A stretch of DNA of 64,000 nucleotides from Ananas comosus (taxonomy: Eukaryota; Streptophyta; Magnoliopsida; Poales; Bromeliaceae), in contig NC_033635.1 of assembly GCF_001540865.1 (NCBI RefSeq), positions 10,773,029 to 10,837,028 of the forward strand, written 5' to 3'. Of this stretch, positions 27,295-39,057 are shown in pieces; positions within the stretch are counted from its first letter, which is position 1; every line of letters begins with the position of its first letter. Under the pieces are notes generated by a model. That model was given only the letters and a program-made list of their open reading frames with translations. It did no database searches and was not told the origin of the DNA. Position numbers and translations under genes: made by a program.

Positions 27295-30200
27295 AGTAGG
27301 AAATTGCTATTGATAGATCAGGTCACGAACTATTGATATATATTATTAGTAGTAGTTTCTGTATAGGCTGAAGAGGAGATCATGTAAATTTGTACGTAGA
27401 TGCTTTAGTCGCAATGTTTTTATACATTCTTATTGCCCTAAGAAGTTGACACCAAATTCTAAATCTTTTTATCCTTTTCTTTTTAATTTGTTGTATAAAT
27501 GAATCTATGTGAGTTTAATATTTTGGATGATGGGTTCTAAGAATTACTCAATTTTGTTTCCCTTGCTAAGTTGATGAGATCGACTCGAATGGAGCCATCG
27601 CTGTTGCTGAATCATTTTCTAATAACTTAAGCTTTTAAAGAGTACAGTTTTATATAACGAACCAGAGAATATTAATACCTCTACGAAATCAAACCCCATA
27701 ATTAGGTCCATAGCTTATATAGCAAATAAACAAGGTTTTTTTTTTTTTTTTAAAAAAACATGGTTAATTTTATAGGAGTTTAAATTTGAATCCCAAAAAC
27801 TATTAGGCCCAATAAGCAAAATAAAGAGTAACAATCACATGAGACCAAGGTCCATGTCTAGAATTTGGGCTAGGCCTTTTGGGCTAAGCTAATCGATTTT
27901 ATTTTTAGGATAAACTACACTTTTGGTCCACGAATTATGAGACATACGACACTTTAATTCTGGGACTTTAATTTCTATCCACTTTTAATCAACCCCTACA
28001 ATACAATTGTATGATGAAATAGGCTCTGAAAGCTCAATCTATGTCATTATATGTGTGTGTATATTGTTCACATGGTAACCCATAATTTGATCTCTAATTT
28101 GTGTCACAGTAAGGAGTTGTTTGATTAAATTTAATTATGAATACAGTATAGTTAAAAATATATATAGAGTAGGAAATGCAACAGTTACAGCTTCATATAT
28201 CTTATTTAATTAGTTATAATTAATAAAAAAATATTATAATTCTCAATAATTTATTCGGTTGCATGCAGTTGCAGAAGTCCACTGACAAAATTTTATTATT
28301 TTATATATGTGGTGGTTAAATTATTCCTAAAATAGAAAAAAAAATCATGTAAAAGATAATTAGAGAGGTAAGCGCTGTAGCTATTTAAATTTACTCTGTC
28401 GATCTCCAACTATTTCAGTGCAGCCAATTTGAATATAATTTGGAGCTTTCCATCAACGCTTCGTTGGGGAGCCCTAATATGTCGTCATGAGTACTTATAT
28501 TTCTATCTAAGAATTATAATCTTTCCGCTTACGAGTTCAAAAATCTGTTTGAATTTTAATATTAAAAAACACTCAACGAATAAATGAATGGAGACAAAAT
28601 TAACGCCGGGAGCAAATCGGTGGCTCCCCAACGAGACGACATTGGAGAGCTCCCCACTAAAGTTTTATCTAGTGAATCCACTTGTGCAGTTTCAATTGCA
28701 GTAGTTAAATTCAAATATATTAAATTATATATCAAATTACAGTAGTTAAATTCAAATATATCAAATCAAATATCAAACTGGATCTGCAAGCACTTACAAC
28801 TGAAGTGCAATTATAACTACTTGCAACCAAACAGTCCCTTAATAGTTAATTGTTCAAGTAAAAGATTCAGTCAGTCGTTAAAAGAAAATGGTAAAAAATT
28901 AGGGGCTAAATTAACATTACAAAAGAGTCATGGGATTAGAATAATTAATCCTTTAACTGTCACACCAAACTACATCTTTAATTACGTAATCTACGTCAAT
29001 CTCTTGCTTCTTTGTCTTATTTGTCAGATGAACATGGAAAATTTTATATTTTATTACCTTTAATTATAACTTAATTATTTTTCTATGATAAAAGACCAAT
29101 TTATTATCTTTTAGTTAATTATTTATTTTGTGGCCGCAATAACTTATTGTGCATTCTCATTGTGGGTATTTTCGTAAATTGGAATATGCATAGGATTTTT
29201 TTTTTCTTTTGATAAGAGGATGAATGGAGATGCTCGAATGCATATAGAAATCCGAAATTTTATATCCGAATTTGCACTGGACTAATTTATCTAAAATTTT
29301 ATCCGAATCCGAATTAATTTTATATAATCTAATATAAATAAATGTTTGATATTATAACTGGATTTGAATTTTAAAAATTTAGATTTGAATATAATATATA
29401 TTGAAATATAGTAAAAAGAAATGATTGTTTCGATTCTAGTTTTTGGATTCGGATTCAGATTTCAAACTTTTGGTCGGATTCAACTATTCAATTTTGGATA
29501 CGGATTTTAAAAATCTGTCTAATTCGAGTTCGGGCTCGGATTTCAGGTTTGGTTGGTCCGAATTCTTTAAAATCCGCACCGCATCCGATGCGTTCACATG
29601 ACATCCCTAAGTATGAACAAAATAGTTAATACTAATTAGTTCGATAAATTTACACAACAAAAAATATATTTTTACTTGTACATTATCTACCATTAATTTT
29701 CATCAATTTTTTTTTTAAGAAGTGTTGTACAAATTAAGTGAATAAAAGAAAATTGAAAGTGACTTATCATAAATCCATAAAACGCTGTGGGTAAAGTTAC
29801 AAGAACAAGCTTAAAAGAGAGTATTTACAATGCTAACGCAATAACATATAAATTTGTTATTAGCTAAAAAAGTAAAACTAGAATAGTTCGGAATCATTTT
29901 CGGTGATGATTTATATTATTAAATATTATCTGAACAGCTAGACTATTTATCAAGTTTTATTGATGTCACTTATCTAGTGATGAAGCGATTTGAAATTTAT
30001 TTTATATCAGTCATAAAAATTATTAATTTTGAAATCTTTTGAACGCTAAGCAAATGATGTCGAAAATTATTTAATTCGATTCTCAGAAAGGCTAAATCGC
30101 TTAAATCATATTGGTTGGATCGTTGGCATGAGCCATTAATTCCCAAAGTTCGAACTGCTAGAAAGATCCAACCAATTCACTTAGACATAGTGTCCAAGAG

Positions 30201-30516
30201 TCTCAATTGTGACTAGCCCCAAACCGACCTCCCGCCACTTCGAACGTGAGTCGGTCCAATCGAAATAACTGTAGATATTGTACAACAGCGAAAGAACGAA
30301 GCAAGAGGGAGATGAAGATCTAAATAACTGTAGAGTAGATCGTAGAAAAAAAAATAATTATAAACAAATAATATTATAGAAAACGATAGATAAACTTAAA
30401 CGAAAATTCAAACGTATTGGCCTGATTTTAGCCGAATAAGAACAAAAGGCCAAAGCAGAGGGAAGCAAGAAAGAGGAAAGGTTGGTCGAGTGGTTAGAGA
30501 GAGAGAGAGAGAGAGC

Positions 30517-30548
<32 letters not shown>
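27295..30548. other. Intergenic; decayed repeats, no gene
   Basis: The first about 150 bp look like the continuation of the DWARF4 3' UTR and 3' flank. Beyond lie AT-rich sequence, a decayed 'cttttggtccac' MITE arm near 27906, a 'ttggggagccct'-type inverted pair near 28465 and 28623, and the dispersed 'ccgaatt' repeat at 29270-29600. Confidence 0.5.
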
Positions 30549-30552
<4 letters not shown>

Positions 30553-30675
30553 TTTTATTTTTGGGAGATAGGTAGCATGCTATCCGATTCGTTCATTTTA
30601 TTTAGAAATAAACTGAGCTAAAAATGTGAATCAATTAGGATTCAAACTTGGGACCTCGGGTACTAACCACAAAGT
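30549..30675 (-). mobile_element. tRNA-derived SINE, head-truncated
   Basis: The tail side 'gagataggtagcatgctatcc' and body match the family, and the preceding poly-A/poly-T stretch (30516-30556) is the tail. The sequence ends inside the box B/box A region, so the 5' head is missing. Confidence 0.75.
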
Positions 30676-31024
30676 CCAGTAAGACTTATTAAAAAACTAT
30701 TTTGCAACAGAAATTTCTAAGGTCGCGATATTTTGGAATCCAAATAATGATATTAATAATAATAATAATTTTAAGCCGTGACAAATTACTTTATTTGAAA
30801 AATACAAAAGGGTTTCAAACTTAATTATTTGACTCTACTAGCGAGTACATTGCCAGCTTATGAAATGCTTTTTGGGCTGTATAATTCAAGAGTTATAGTA
30901 CCAGCCACTCACGATGTCTAACCCCGTTCGCTAAGAATTTAATAATTGATGTTCGAACTATTTGAGTTGAAAACATAGATATTTTATATTTCTAATTTTT
31001 AAAAAATAAAAAATTGATAGTTTT

Positions 31025-31830
31025 TTAGACATGGCAGAAGTTTTATTTATTTATTTTTATTTCAAATAAATTTACTAAAATCATACTCTTAGCACTGCAA
31101 CCGAAGATATTAATAGGTAAAATTTTCGATGTATTGTCGAGATCAATGACCTTTCCCTTGTATTGCTGATGTGAAAGGAATGTACCCAAAGCAGGTAATC
31201 AAAATTGACCTGAAAACTGTTTCAAACATATTTTACCCTCTTTTCTTTTTCAATTTCTTTTCATGTATATTAAATATAATAGAAAAGAGTCGTGTAGAGA
31301 GAAAGAGAGTGATGAAATAGCAGAAGCTTTATTTTGTTCATTTACATTTCAAATAGATTTACTGAAACGGTACTTTTGTAGTGCAACACCAAATAACGAT
31401 CTTTCACTTGCATCCCCAATGTGAAAGAAATGTACTCAAAGCGAGTAATCAAAATTGACCTCGAAACCTTTGCATATATATGCCTCACCCTCTTTTCTCA
31501 TTTCTTTTCTTGTAGATTAAAAACACTAAAAACCTGAGCTGTGTAAAGAGAGCGAGACAAAATAGGGGAAGCCTTACTTTATTCATTCGTTCGCATTTTA
31601 AATAGACTTACTGAAATGGCCAAACTTCGACGCATTGTCGAGATCAGTGATCTCTCACTTGCATCGCCGATATGAAAGTGATGTGCTCAAAGCGAGTAAA
31701 TAAAAATTGACTTGAAAACCTTTGCATATATATCTCACCCTCTTTTTTAAAAAAAATATTTCTTTTCTTGTAGAATAAAACACACACTTAAAAAAGAGTT
31801 TGAGTAAGGAGAGAGAGAAACCCTATCTTT
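31025..31830. repeat. Three diverged tandem copies of a 250-270-bp unit
   Basis: Each unit contains, in order, 'ttcatt..catttcaaatagattta', 'attgtcgagatcagtga'-like, 'cacttgcat..ccgatatgaaag', 'ctcaaagcgagtaa', 'aaaattgacctgaaaac' and 'caccctcttttc'. The copies start near 31025, 31310 and 31565. There is no common open frame, so this is not an obvious gene array. Confidence 0.75.
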
Positions 31831-32989
31831 CGGTTTCATGTAGAAAGTGACTTCCTCTATTGGCTTTGCCCAATCCGGTTGAGCACAACCATGTGAACTA
31901 CACCTCCCTGAGAAAGAGAGGGACACTACAAAAGAAAAGGGAAAATAAGAGAGAGAGAGAGAGAGAAAGAGACATTGGGGTTATTTACGTGGGAGCCCAC
32001 CACTGAGATAAGTACATGGACCGTGGTGTTTAATCATGCCCCACTACACGACGACATTTTGCTAATTATTATTTACTAGAAGCTCCTCGCTTCTACGCAC
32101 ACATCATAAAGGTGTTTTCAAACAAAAATATTAATAACCGATGATAAAATTATACAGCATTTTTTTTTTATCCACTAGTTCAACGTACGCGCAAAAATAT
32201 ATAACAATTATTTTAATAATTATATTAAATTAACATAAATTCTATAATATATGATCAATAAAAAAATTTAAAATTTTAAAAAACAAATTCATCTGTTATA
32301 TTTTAGTAGAAAATAACTGCTATATTTTATAACTCAAATTTATATAATTATTAATGCCGATACTAATTATATAGTTATATAAAGTTTGAGTTTAAATAAT
32401 TGAATTAAAAATTAACAAATTTTAATTAAAGTGGATCAAATTAAATTTTTAAATTTAAATTAAATGTGAATTAATTTGATACTTCTAGTTTGAGATGGGT
32501 GCGAAGAATATTTTAAAATAGATATCCTAAATATTAGTAGATAGAATTAACAGAGATAATCCATCCTACATATTTACTGTAAAAAGAAAAGATATTGAAT
32601 AATATAAAATTTTTTAATAAAATTATGATTCATTAAATGTTTACTTCTTTACATATTTATTCCCACCGGTTTTTATTTTTATATTTTTTAAAATAGGTTT
32701 ATCGACAGATCGAAATTTGGAAATTCGTACTTTTATATATAGTATAGATTTATGTGCTGTTGTCCATCAATTTTATTTTGTTTGACGCTAGAATTTTTTT
32801 GAGAATTTAATTTCTAATATCAATAATTTTTGTGGTGTGATAAAAATAGTTTGACAATATTTTAGGAAGATGTAATTTAGGGTACTCTTATTTACATTTT
32901 ATGATGCTGAGGAGGGTTGAATGCGAACCAGTGGTATCTTTAGGGGGGTTATAGCAATTTAGCCAGAATATTAATTTATTAGGAAAAGG

Positions 32990-33230
32990 AGAACGGAACA
33001 CGCACCGATTCGCGAGTTAACTCAGTTGCCACCGCTTGCAAGTTTCGCGCGGGGCCCCTGTGCGGCTTTGGACACGCGGGGGCTGGCCTGAGCCGTCCCT
33101 TTCGGTCGGGCCCACCTCATCTCTGCCGTCCGATCACGTCCATATTGGCGGTCACTATCGCGCTGTGTGGGCCCCGAAAAGTGGGCCCTACTTGGGCCGT
33201 CCAAAAAGAGCCCCGCCTTAAGTTTCTTCG
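32990..33230. promoter_or_regulatory. Isolated GC-rich island with GGGCCCA-type motifs
   Basis: A sharp GC-rich patch in AT-rich DNA with 'gtcgggcccac', 'gtgggccccg', 'gtgggccc' and 'tgggccgtcc' words, typical of monocot promoters (site II/TCP-like). No gene is recognisable on either side, so the role is inferred only. Confidence 0.35.
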
Positions 33231-33314
33231 TAAAAAAAATGATCCCCCGAGACTACAGGACATTTTTGAAATAAGCTCTTCAACTTATTAAATTAAAGTA
33301 CTAGTTTTTAATTA

Positions 33315-33724
33315 GGGATAATTGCCTATATATCCCTCATACGTTCCGAAATATCCGATTTATCCCTACTTTTTTTTTCTTTCTAAAATACCACCGTTAT
33401 TGCAAAATACCCCCGCAGTTATCTCCTGTTAAGTTAACCAGGATTAAACGTGAGTTAAATATCTACCACAGTTAAAAAAAATTAAAATACCAATTTTGTC
33501 CTTAATTTAAGGACAAATAAGAAAGGATGGTGATGGTGGAAAGGTACATTTGAAAGGGCAAAATAATAATTTTACAGAGATAACAGAGTTACTTAACAGA
33601 TTTTAACTCTATGGATATATTAGAAATAGTTTGGAACGTAGAAGGGGTATTTTCAATATTAGGCTTCTAAGAGGTGTAAATTGGAAAATCGGAAACATTT
33701 CGGGAATATATAAGTAATTGCTCC
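33315..33724. mobile_element. MULE-type MITE, family B (410 bp), TSD TTTTAATTA
   Basis: Ends 'gggataattgcctatata' and inverse 'tatataagtaattgctcc'. The 9-bp direct repeat TTTTAATTA lies at 33306-33314 and 33725-33733. Inverted repeats plus a 9-bp duplication indicate Mutator-like mobility. The interior is non-coding. Confidence 0.88.
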
Positions 33725-33809
33725 TTTTAATTAAATTTTATTTTCTATAGATGAATAAAAGTCGATGAAAAAAAGTCGTAAATACTTATTAATAAAATAA
33801 TAATTTATA

Positions 33810-33962
33810 CCGACCATCTCTAGAGCAAGTAGCAAAGAGTTTGATGGTTGGTATCCGAGATCCTAAGTTCGAATTCTAATTGATTCACACTACCAGCTAA
33901 ATTTATTTCTAAATGAAATAAACGAAGCGCGTAGCGTGCTATCTATCTCTTAAAAAAAAAAA
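33810..33962 (+). mobile_element. tRNA-derived SINE, complete copy, plus orientation
   Basis: Starts 'ccgaccatctctagagcaag' with box A, then 'aagttcgaattct' as box B, then the body and a terminal A-run (33952-33962). It is the clearest plus-strand example of the family at 4752-4924. Confidence 0.85.
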
Positions 33963-34479
33963 TTATTTGACAAAAATTACTTAGTTTTATATTTTTATGA
34001 TGACATATAAATAATAATAATAGTATTTTATGAATTGAATCGTATTTTTAAAAAGAAAAGAAGACAAATTACACTTTTGGTCCCCCAACTATAACTGTAT
34101 AAGCATGTGTTATCATCAAATTTTTATTTATGGTAGTTTTTTATTTTAAGTGTCTAAATTGTAGCAATTACCTTACAAATTAATTTAGTTAACTAATGTG
34201 AGGGTAATACCATATCATAATTATTATTGCACCACCAATTATTATATTGTCCAATCACTACTAAGGACTTAAAGGATAAATAAATTTATAAAATTTTATT
34301 ACAATAATTTAAAATTATTAAATAAAAAATTAGTATAAATTATAGTTTAAATATTTAAGAAGCAAAGTATTTAGGCTTGCATATTTTGAGGGACAAAAAT
34401 ATATAAATTATCTAAAAAAGAATAAATAAATGTTAGGTTTCTCCGTATGTTTTTGGGAAAATTCTATAGTGTAGCGGTC

Positions 34480-34900
34480 CTTAGCCGTGACTGTTAAGCC
34501 GGACAGTGGGCCCCACATTACGGGCTCCACGTGTCAGCTACTCAACGCACCTGAGCTAGTAACATCCGAAGCCATCACTGCTCGGTGGTAATTTTGACGT
34601 CACAACCGATCTCGTCCGTCCATTCGGTGCCTCCACCCACCAACAGCGTGAAACGCCTTCCCTACGGATAACCGCAGGAGATATCCCGTGCGGGAGAGAG
34701 AGAATCCGCCGCCCATCTCCCACGTTGGTCTGCGTACGCACGCTTTCTTTTATGCGGCCGTCTCCCATTGGGCCCCACCGCTCTTCTCTCGTCCCGATGG
34801 CGTTCACACGAGTGACGTCATCAGGTTAAAAAATAGGTGGAGCGCCGTTTGGGACACGTGGCGTGGAGCTGCAACGAGGAATTCTACACTGCCACACTTT
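34480..34900. promoter_or_regulatory. GC-rich island with CACGTG motifs
   Basis: Contains 'ctccacgtgtcag', 'gggacacgtggcg' (G-box) and 'gtgggccccac'. Several overlapping short frames here have no family resemblance. It could be an orphan promoter or enhancer about 4 kb upstream of the GRAS gene. Confidence 0.35.
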
Positions 34901-35124
34901 GCACCACGTTATCAATAACAAGCAAACAACATTCCTTCTTTTCAAATAAAAGTACAATAAAAATATTTTTTTACAATCATGATGGAACATATATTTTTAA
35001 AAAGATTAATTTGATTGGTTTGTTACGCCACGTCACTAATATACCCATTGCATTCTAGAATTTTTCAGCTGCAACACCCCCACACGTGGGGCTCTTCGGA
35101 AAATGGTGTTCGCTGCTTGCGGTG

Positions 35125-35172
35125 AATTTTTTTTTTTTTTAAGAGATAGATAGCACGCTACCTGCTTCGTTG
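35125..35172 (-). mobile_element. SINE 3' end fragment
   Basis: Poly-T followed by 'aagagatagatagcacgctacctgcttcgtt' type family tail; the rest of the element is missing. Confidence 0.65.
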
Positions 35173-35368
35173 CAGGTGAAACGCAACTCTTCGCAAAATT
35201 ATTAAAAGTCTAAGATGAGTCTGATTAAACTAGAGTCAAACAGTGATGAGAGGGCAACTTTCGGACTAACAATCGTTGTGACTGAGGTCATACAATAAGA
35301 AGAGCGCTGCTCTCGGGCTAATGGGTCATGTAGCATGTAGCGCAAAAAGCGTAAATTTTTAGATAACG

Positions 35369-35750
35369 ATTATTACAGATGGAGGACAACTTCCCATAAG
35401 GTCAATAAAGACTAGCAAGGCGAGACTCATATTATCTGGTGTTGTGAGATCGTTATAGATAAAGCACAACTTCCTACAAGGTCTGTTAAAACTAATTAAT
35501 GCTTGTGAAATTATTGTGGGTGAAGCATAACTATTTATAAGGTCGGCTAAAGTTAGCGAAACAAGCCTCACACATTTTCTCGTAAGATTGTTGTGGTGGA
35601 GCACAACTTTCCACAAGATCGGCTAAATCTAGCGAATTGAGTCTTGCATCGTCTAATACTTGTAAGTTCGTTGTGAGTAGAGCACTGCAACTCACAAGAT
35701 TGACTAAAACTAGCGAGATGAGTCTTATATCGTTTGATACTTGTAAGCGT
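35369..35750. repeat. Five diverged tandem copies of a 66-81-bp unit
   Basis: Units start near 35369, 35451, 35517, 35591 and 35672. Each carries 'gagcacaactt', 'cacaaggtcggctaaaac', 'tagcgagatgagtct' and 'gatacttgtaag'. The second unit has an internal deletion. The sequence is of low complexity and non-coding. Confidence 0.75.
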
Positions 35751-36143
35751 GTTTGAGCTTTACGAAAACGTCACGACTTAAAAAAAAAGAAATATAACGT
35801 TTCTAAGATTTGAAATAATTATATATATAAAATATAATTAAGATAAATTTTTTAATCAAATTATAATATTTTGGACGGTTGCTACTCTAAACAGTTAAGT
35901 AGATTAATTATGTTCTTGTTCTAAAATGAATGACTCCTAATAAGCCAACGCTATAAAAAGTTACTAAATTTAATTTTATTCTCTATAAATTATTGGACTT
36001 TATAAAAAAAAAAAAAAAAAACGTAGTCGATCGATCGGGCTTACGCTTTTAGTTTTATTAAAATATTACAAAAAAGAATTAATATAGTCCATTTCAGATG
36101 AGGTATAGTTGAGTGGGTTTCTCCGTATATTTTTATTTTTATC

Positions 36144-36145
<2 letters not shown>

Positions 36146-36181
<36 letters not shown>
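36146..36181. repeat. (AAT)n microsatellite
   Basis: About twelve trinucleotide units immediately left of a GC-rich island. Confidence 0.9.
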
Positions 36182-36182
<1 letters not shown>

Positions 36183-36560
36183 GGTCTGGGCGGGGTCGGG
36201 GAAACCCACGTGTCGGGGTCAAATGGTGGGTGGTGTCCCCTCTGGTGGGGACCACCTGGGTGGGGTTCGGGCAATACACGTCATGCACGGCGCACGGCCC
36301 GATGCACTCCTCCCGCATCTACGATGCCTCGATCCCCGCACAATTGTTAACCAGCACCGGAGCCTGTGCGGGAGCGAGAAGGGGCAGAAGAGAAAGGACG
36401 ACTCGAGTGTAACCGGTGCATGTCACGGTTGTGACTCTCTGACAGGTGGCGCCGTACTCGAGCGCCGGTGTTTGTGTCCTCGTGCACGTCATGTACGCTG
36501 AAGAAACTTCGCCCCTCATTTTGGTGGGAACTGTTGCGTGGATTTGGCGCACCACGTCTT
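36182..36560. promoter_or_regulatory. GC-rich island upstream of the GRAS gene
   Basis: GC-rich, with 'cccacgtgtcgg', 'ggtggggaccacc' and repeated 'cacgtcatg' words, about 2.4 kb upstream of the GRAS start. No protein frame on either strand is convincing. Confidence 0.3.
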
Positions 36561-37635
36561 TAATGAACCAGCCTTTCACTTTTTAATAAGCGAAGATTTT
36601 AAAGTGGAGGAACGCTGTGACTTTATCCCTCGTAAATTTAAGACCAATATTTTACCTATATTTTATTAAATTTTATAAAATATTTAAAATTTTTGGATTA
36701 AGAGATATATGATATACATCCATTTTTATTAGTGTAACAGTAATATTTCTCCTCAAAGTAGAGTTGATTTTACTAGATCGAGACTCTCTTCAAATAAATA
36801 TCTTATTTAATATGTATCTTTTAAATTTTTATATTACTTATAATAATTGATAAATAAAAAAGGCAATCCAATCTCTAGTATTATATATTAGATTCAAGTT
36901 TTAAGATTTTTTGACCCTTTTAACCAGTAGAATCAAAATCCTAGTTTTCAATAATAAAAAAAAAATTTCATACCAAATAAATTATTATTTACCAACTAAT
37001 TTTTTATCCGAATAAATTTTAAGTCGTAATTAAACTCAGCCGACACGTTGATCTAGTTTAATAAATATATATATTTATTAATCTCAAATTGCTTTCAAAT
37101 TTTTATTTTTTTTTATTGCCAAACAAACAAGGGGTGACCAATATTTCACCATTCCCTCTTACATTATAATATGTAGAAATTTTACTTAAGAAAATTTAAT
37201 CAAAATCTTAATTTTTTTAAAAAATAAAAGTTGATATCTTATATTGTGAAGTTTTGCAAATTAATAATGCAATTAATATAACAAACTAGACTAGAATACT
37301 AATGATAGTACCAAGTTATTTATATTATTAGATTTTTGGCCTCTCAATGAAGAAATTCGTGTTTAAAATAATAGTAATCTCCTAAAATTTAATAGATGGT
37401 TGAGAGAATAATATAGTTTAAGACTGAAAATGGTTGGCAAATAACTTAATAGAATCAAATACTTGGTACTATTAATAACACTACAGACGAATTCTTAATA
37501 TAATAATTAAATAAATATATTTAAATATAACTATTATTATTTATAATATTTGATTGTATTTGATTTTAGTTTACAATGGATAGAAATTAATTATGCTATT
37601 TTAGATAACGCAGTATTTCAACTGCGCGCGCGCGT
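36561..37635. other. AT-rich intergenic, no gene recognised
   Basis: No reading frame, RNA gene or repeat family that I can name. Confidence 0.6.
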
Positions 37636-37870
37636 GTAGAGTAGGGCTAGAATACTTGTAAAAATATCATGGGGGTGATACTTATGTATTTTTAGTTCTT
37701 GGATGGAAAGATATGAGGTTGAGATGATGGTGGTAGGTGGTGGTAGGTGGTGGTAGGTGGAATAGTGTTTAATCCAAGAGCTATTAATAATCAAAAAGTA
37801 GATCTAATGGCTTAAAACCTAATAACACCATGATGATGATACTTGTAAAAGTATCATAGCTCAACTCTAC
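37636..37870. mobile_element. MITE with about 35-bp imperfect TIR (235 bp)
   Basis: Left 'gtagagtagggctagaatac' pairs with the inverse of the right 'catagctcaactctac'. The interior contains an 11-bp 'gtggtaggtgg' unit repeated in tandem. It belongs to the same super-group as the elements at 14.0-16.4 kb. Confidence 0.75.
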
Positions 37871-37929
37871 TATATATTAAATATATTATATATCTATATA
37901 TATATATATATATATTTTCCTATTATTAT

Positions 37930-38660
37930 TCGAAAGAGTTTTTAGGCAGACCCGGTCCACAATGCCTCGGTTCAGGCCGACAACACTCCATCGTTAATGC
38001 TTTTTTTCCCCTCGCCCTTGATAATTTGTATCGTGTTATTTTCTCCGAAATTGCCAAATAGCTTTCGCCCGCTCGGGCTGCGTGCTCGTCGTGGGCCCCA
38101 CTTCCGTATATTTTTGCTCCCGGGTGTTAATTATTAAGTTAATTGCTAATATATTATTTATTATTATTATTATTGTGAATTATTTTTCCAAATCAAATCC
38201 CGTCTCGTTTTCTCTCCCCTCTTCTTTTATAACGGCTCCTCCCCCACACGCTCACCCCTTCCCCTCGTGGTGATATAATATAAATTATATATATTGTATA
38301 TATATTCATTATTAGAAGAGAGTTTTTAGGGCAACTGACCGGTCCCACAATGCCTTCGGGTTCAGAGCGACAATTCCCATCGTTAATGCTTTTTCTCCCT
38401 CGGCCCTGATAATTTTGTATCGTTATTTTTTCTCACAACAATTGCCAAATAGCCTTTCGCGCCCTCGGGCTGCGTGCTTCGTGTGGGCCCCACTTCCGTA
38501 TATTTTTTGCTCCCCGGGTGTTAATTATAAGTTTAATTGCTAATTATTATATATATTATTATATTAGTTGTGATTGATTTTTCCAAATCAATTCCCTGTC
38601 TCGTTTCTCTTCTCCCCCTCTTCTTTTATACTGGCTCCTTCCCCCAACGCTCGACCCTTC
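37930..38660. repeat. About 350-bp tandem duplication differing mainly by single-base indels
   Basis: 37930-38275 and 38315-38650 share long ordered blocks ('catcgttaatgcttttt', 'gggctgcgtgct', 'gtgggccccacttccgtat', 'gggtgttaatta', 'ctcttcttttata'). Unlike normal paralogues, they differ mostly by one-base gaps, often in homopolymers. This is the signature of unpolished long-read sequence rather than of evolution. It lies directly 5' of the GRAS gene. Confidence 0.75.
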
Positions 38661-38958
38661 GCCCTCTCTTCTCGTCTCCTCTCTCTCTCTTCGACTCTCT
38701 CTTCTCCCCCGCTTCTCCAAACACGTGTCCACCCATCACTGTTTACTCGCTCTCCTACTCTTAACCCGTTACTTCCCAGTTCATCTTCTTCCTCCTCTTC
38801 TCTCCTTCATCACACAGCTGATCGTACCTCAAAACTACCTGCATAGCGCTCAGCGAGGCAGTAATAGGAGAATAGACTACTACTATAAGGAGATATATAA
38901 AGATATATAGCTGTGAGATTGGGATATAAGGCGAGAGAGAAGGTGAGAAGAGGAGAAA

Positions 38959-39026
38959 ATGGCGTACATGTGCGAGATAGTGGTAATCTCACATGGCGAA
39001 TCGCCCAGCAAGTGATTCCAGCAAAG

Positions 39027-39057
<31 letters not shown>

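Noticed and set aside
31025..31830. CRISPR-like or gene array
   Set aside because: Repeats are long, diverged and directly adjacent, in a eukaryotic genome. It is a tandem repeat only.
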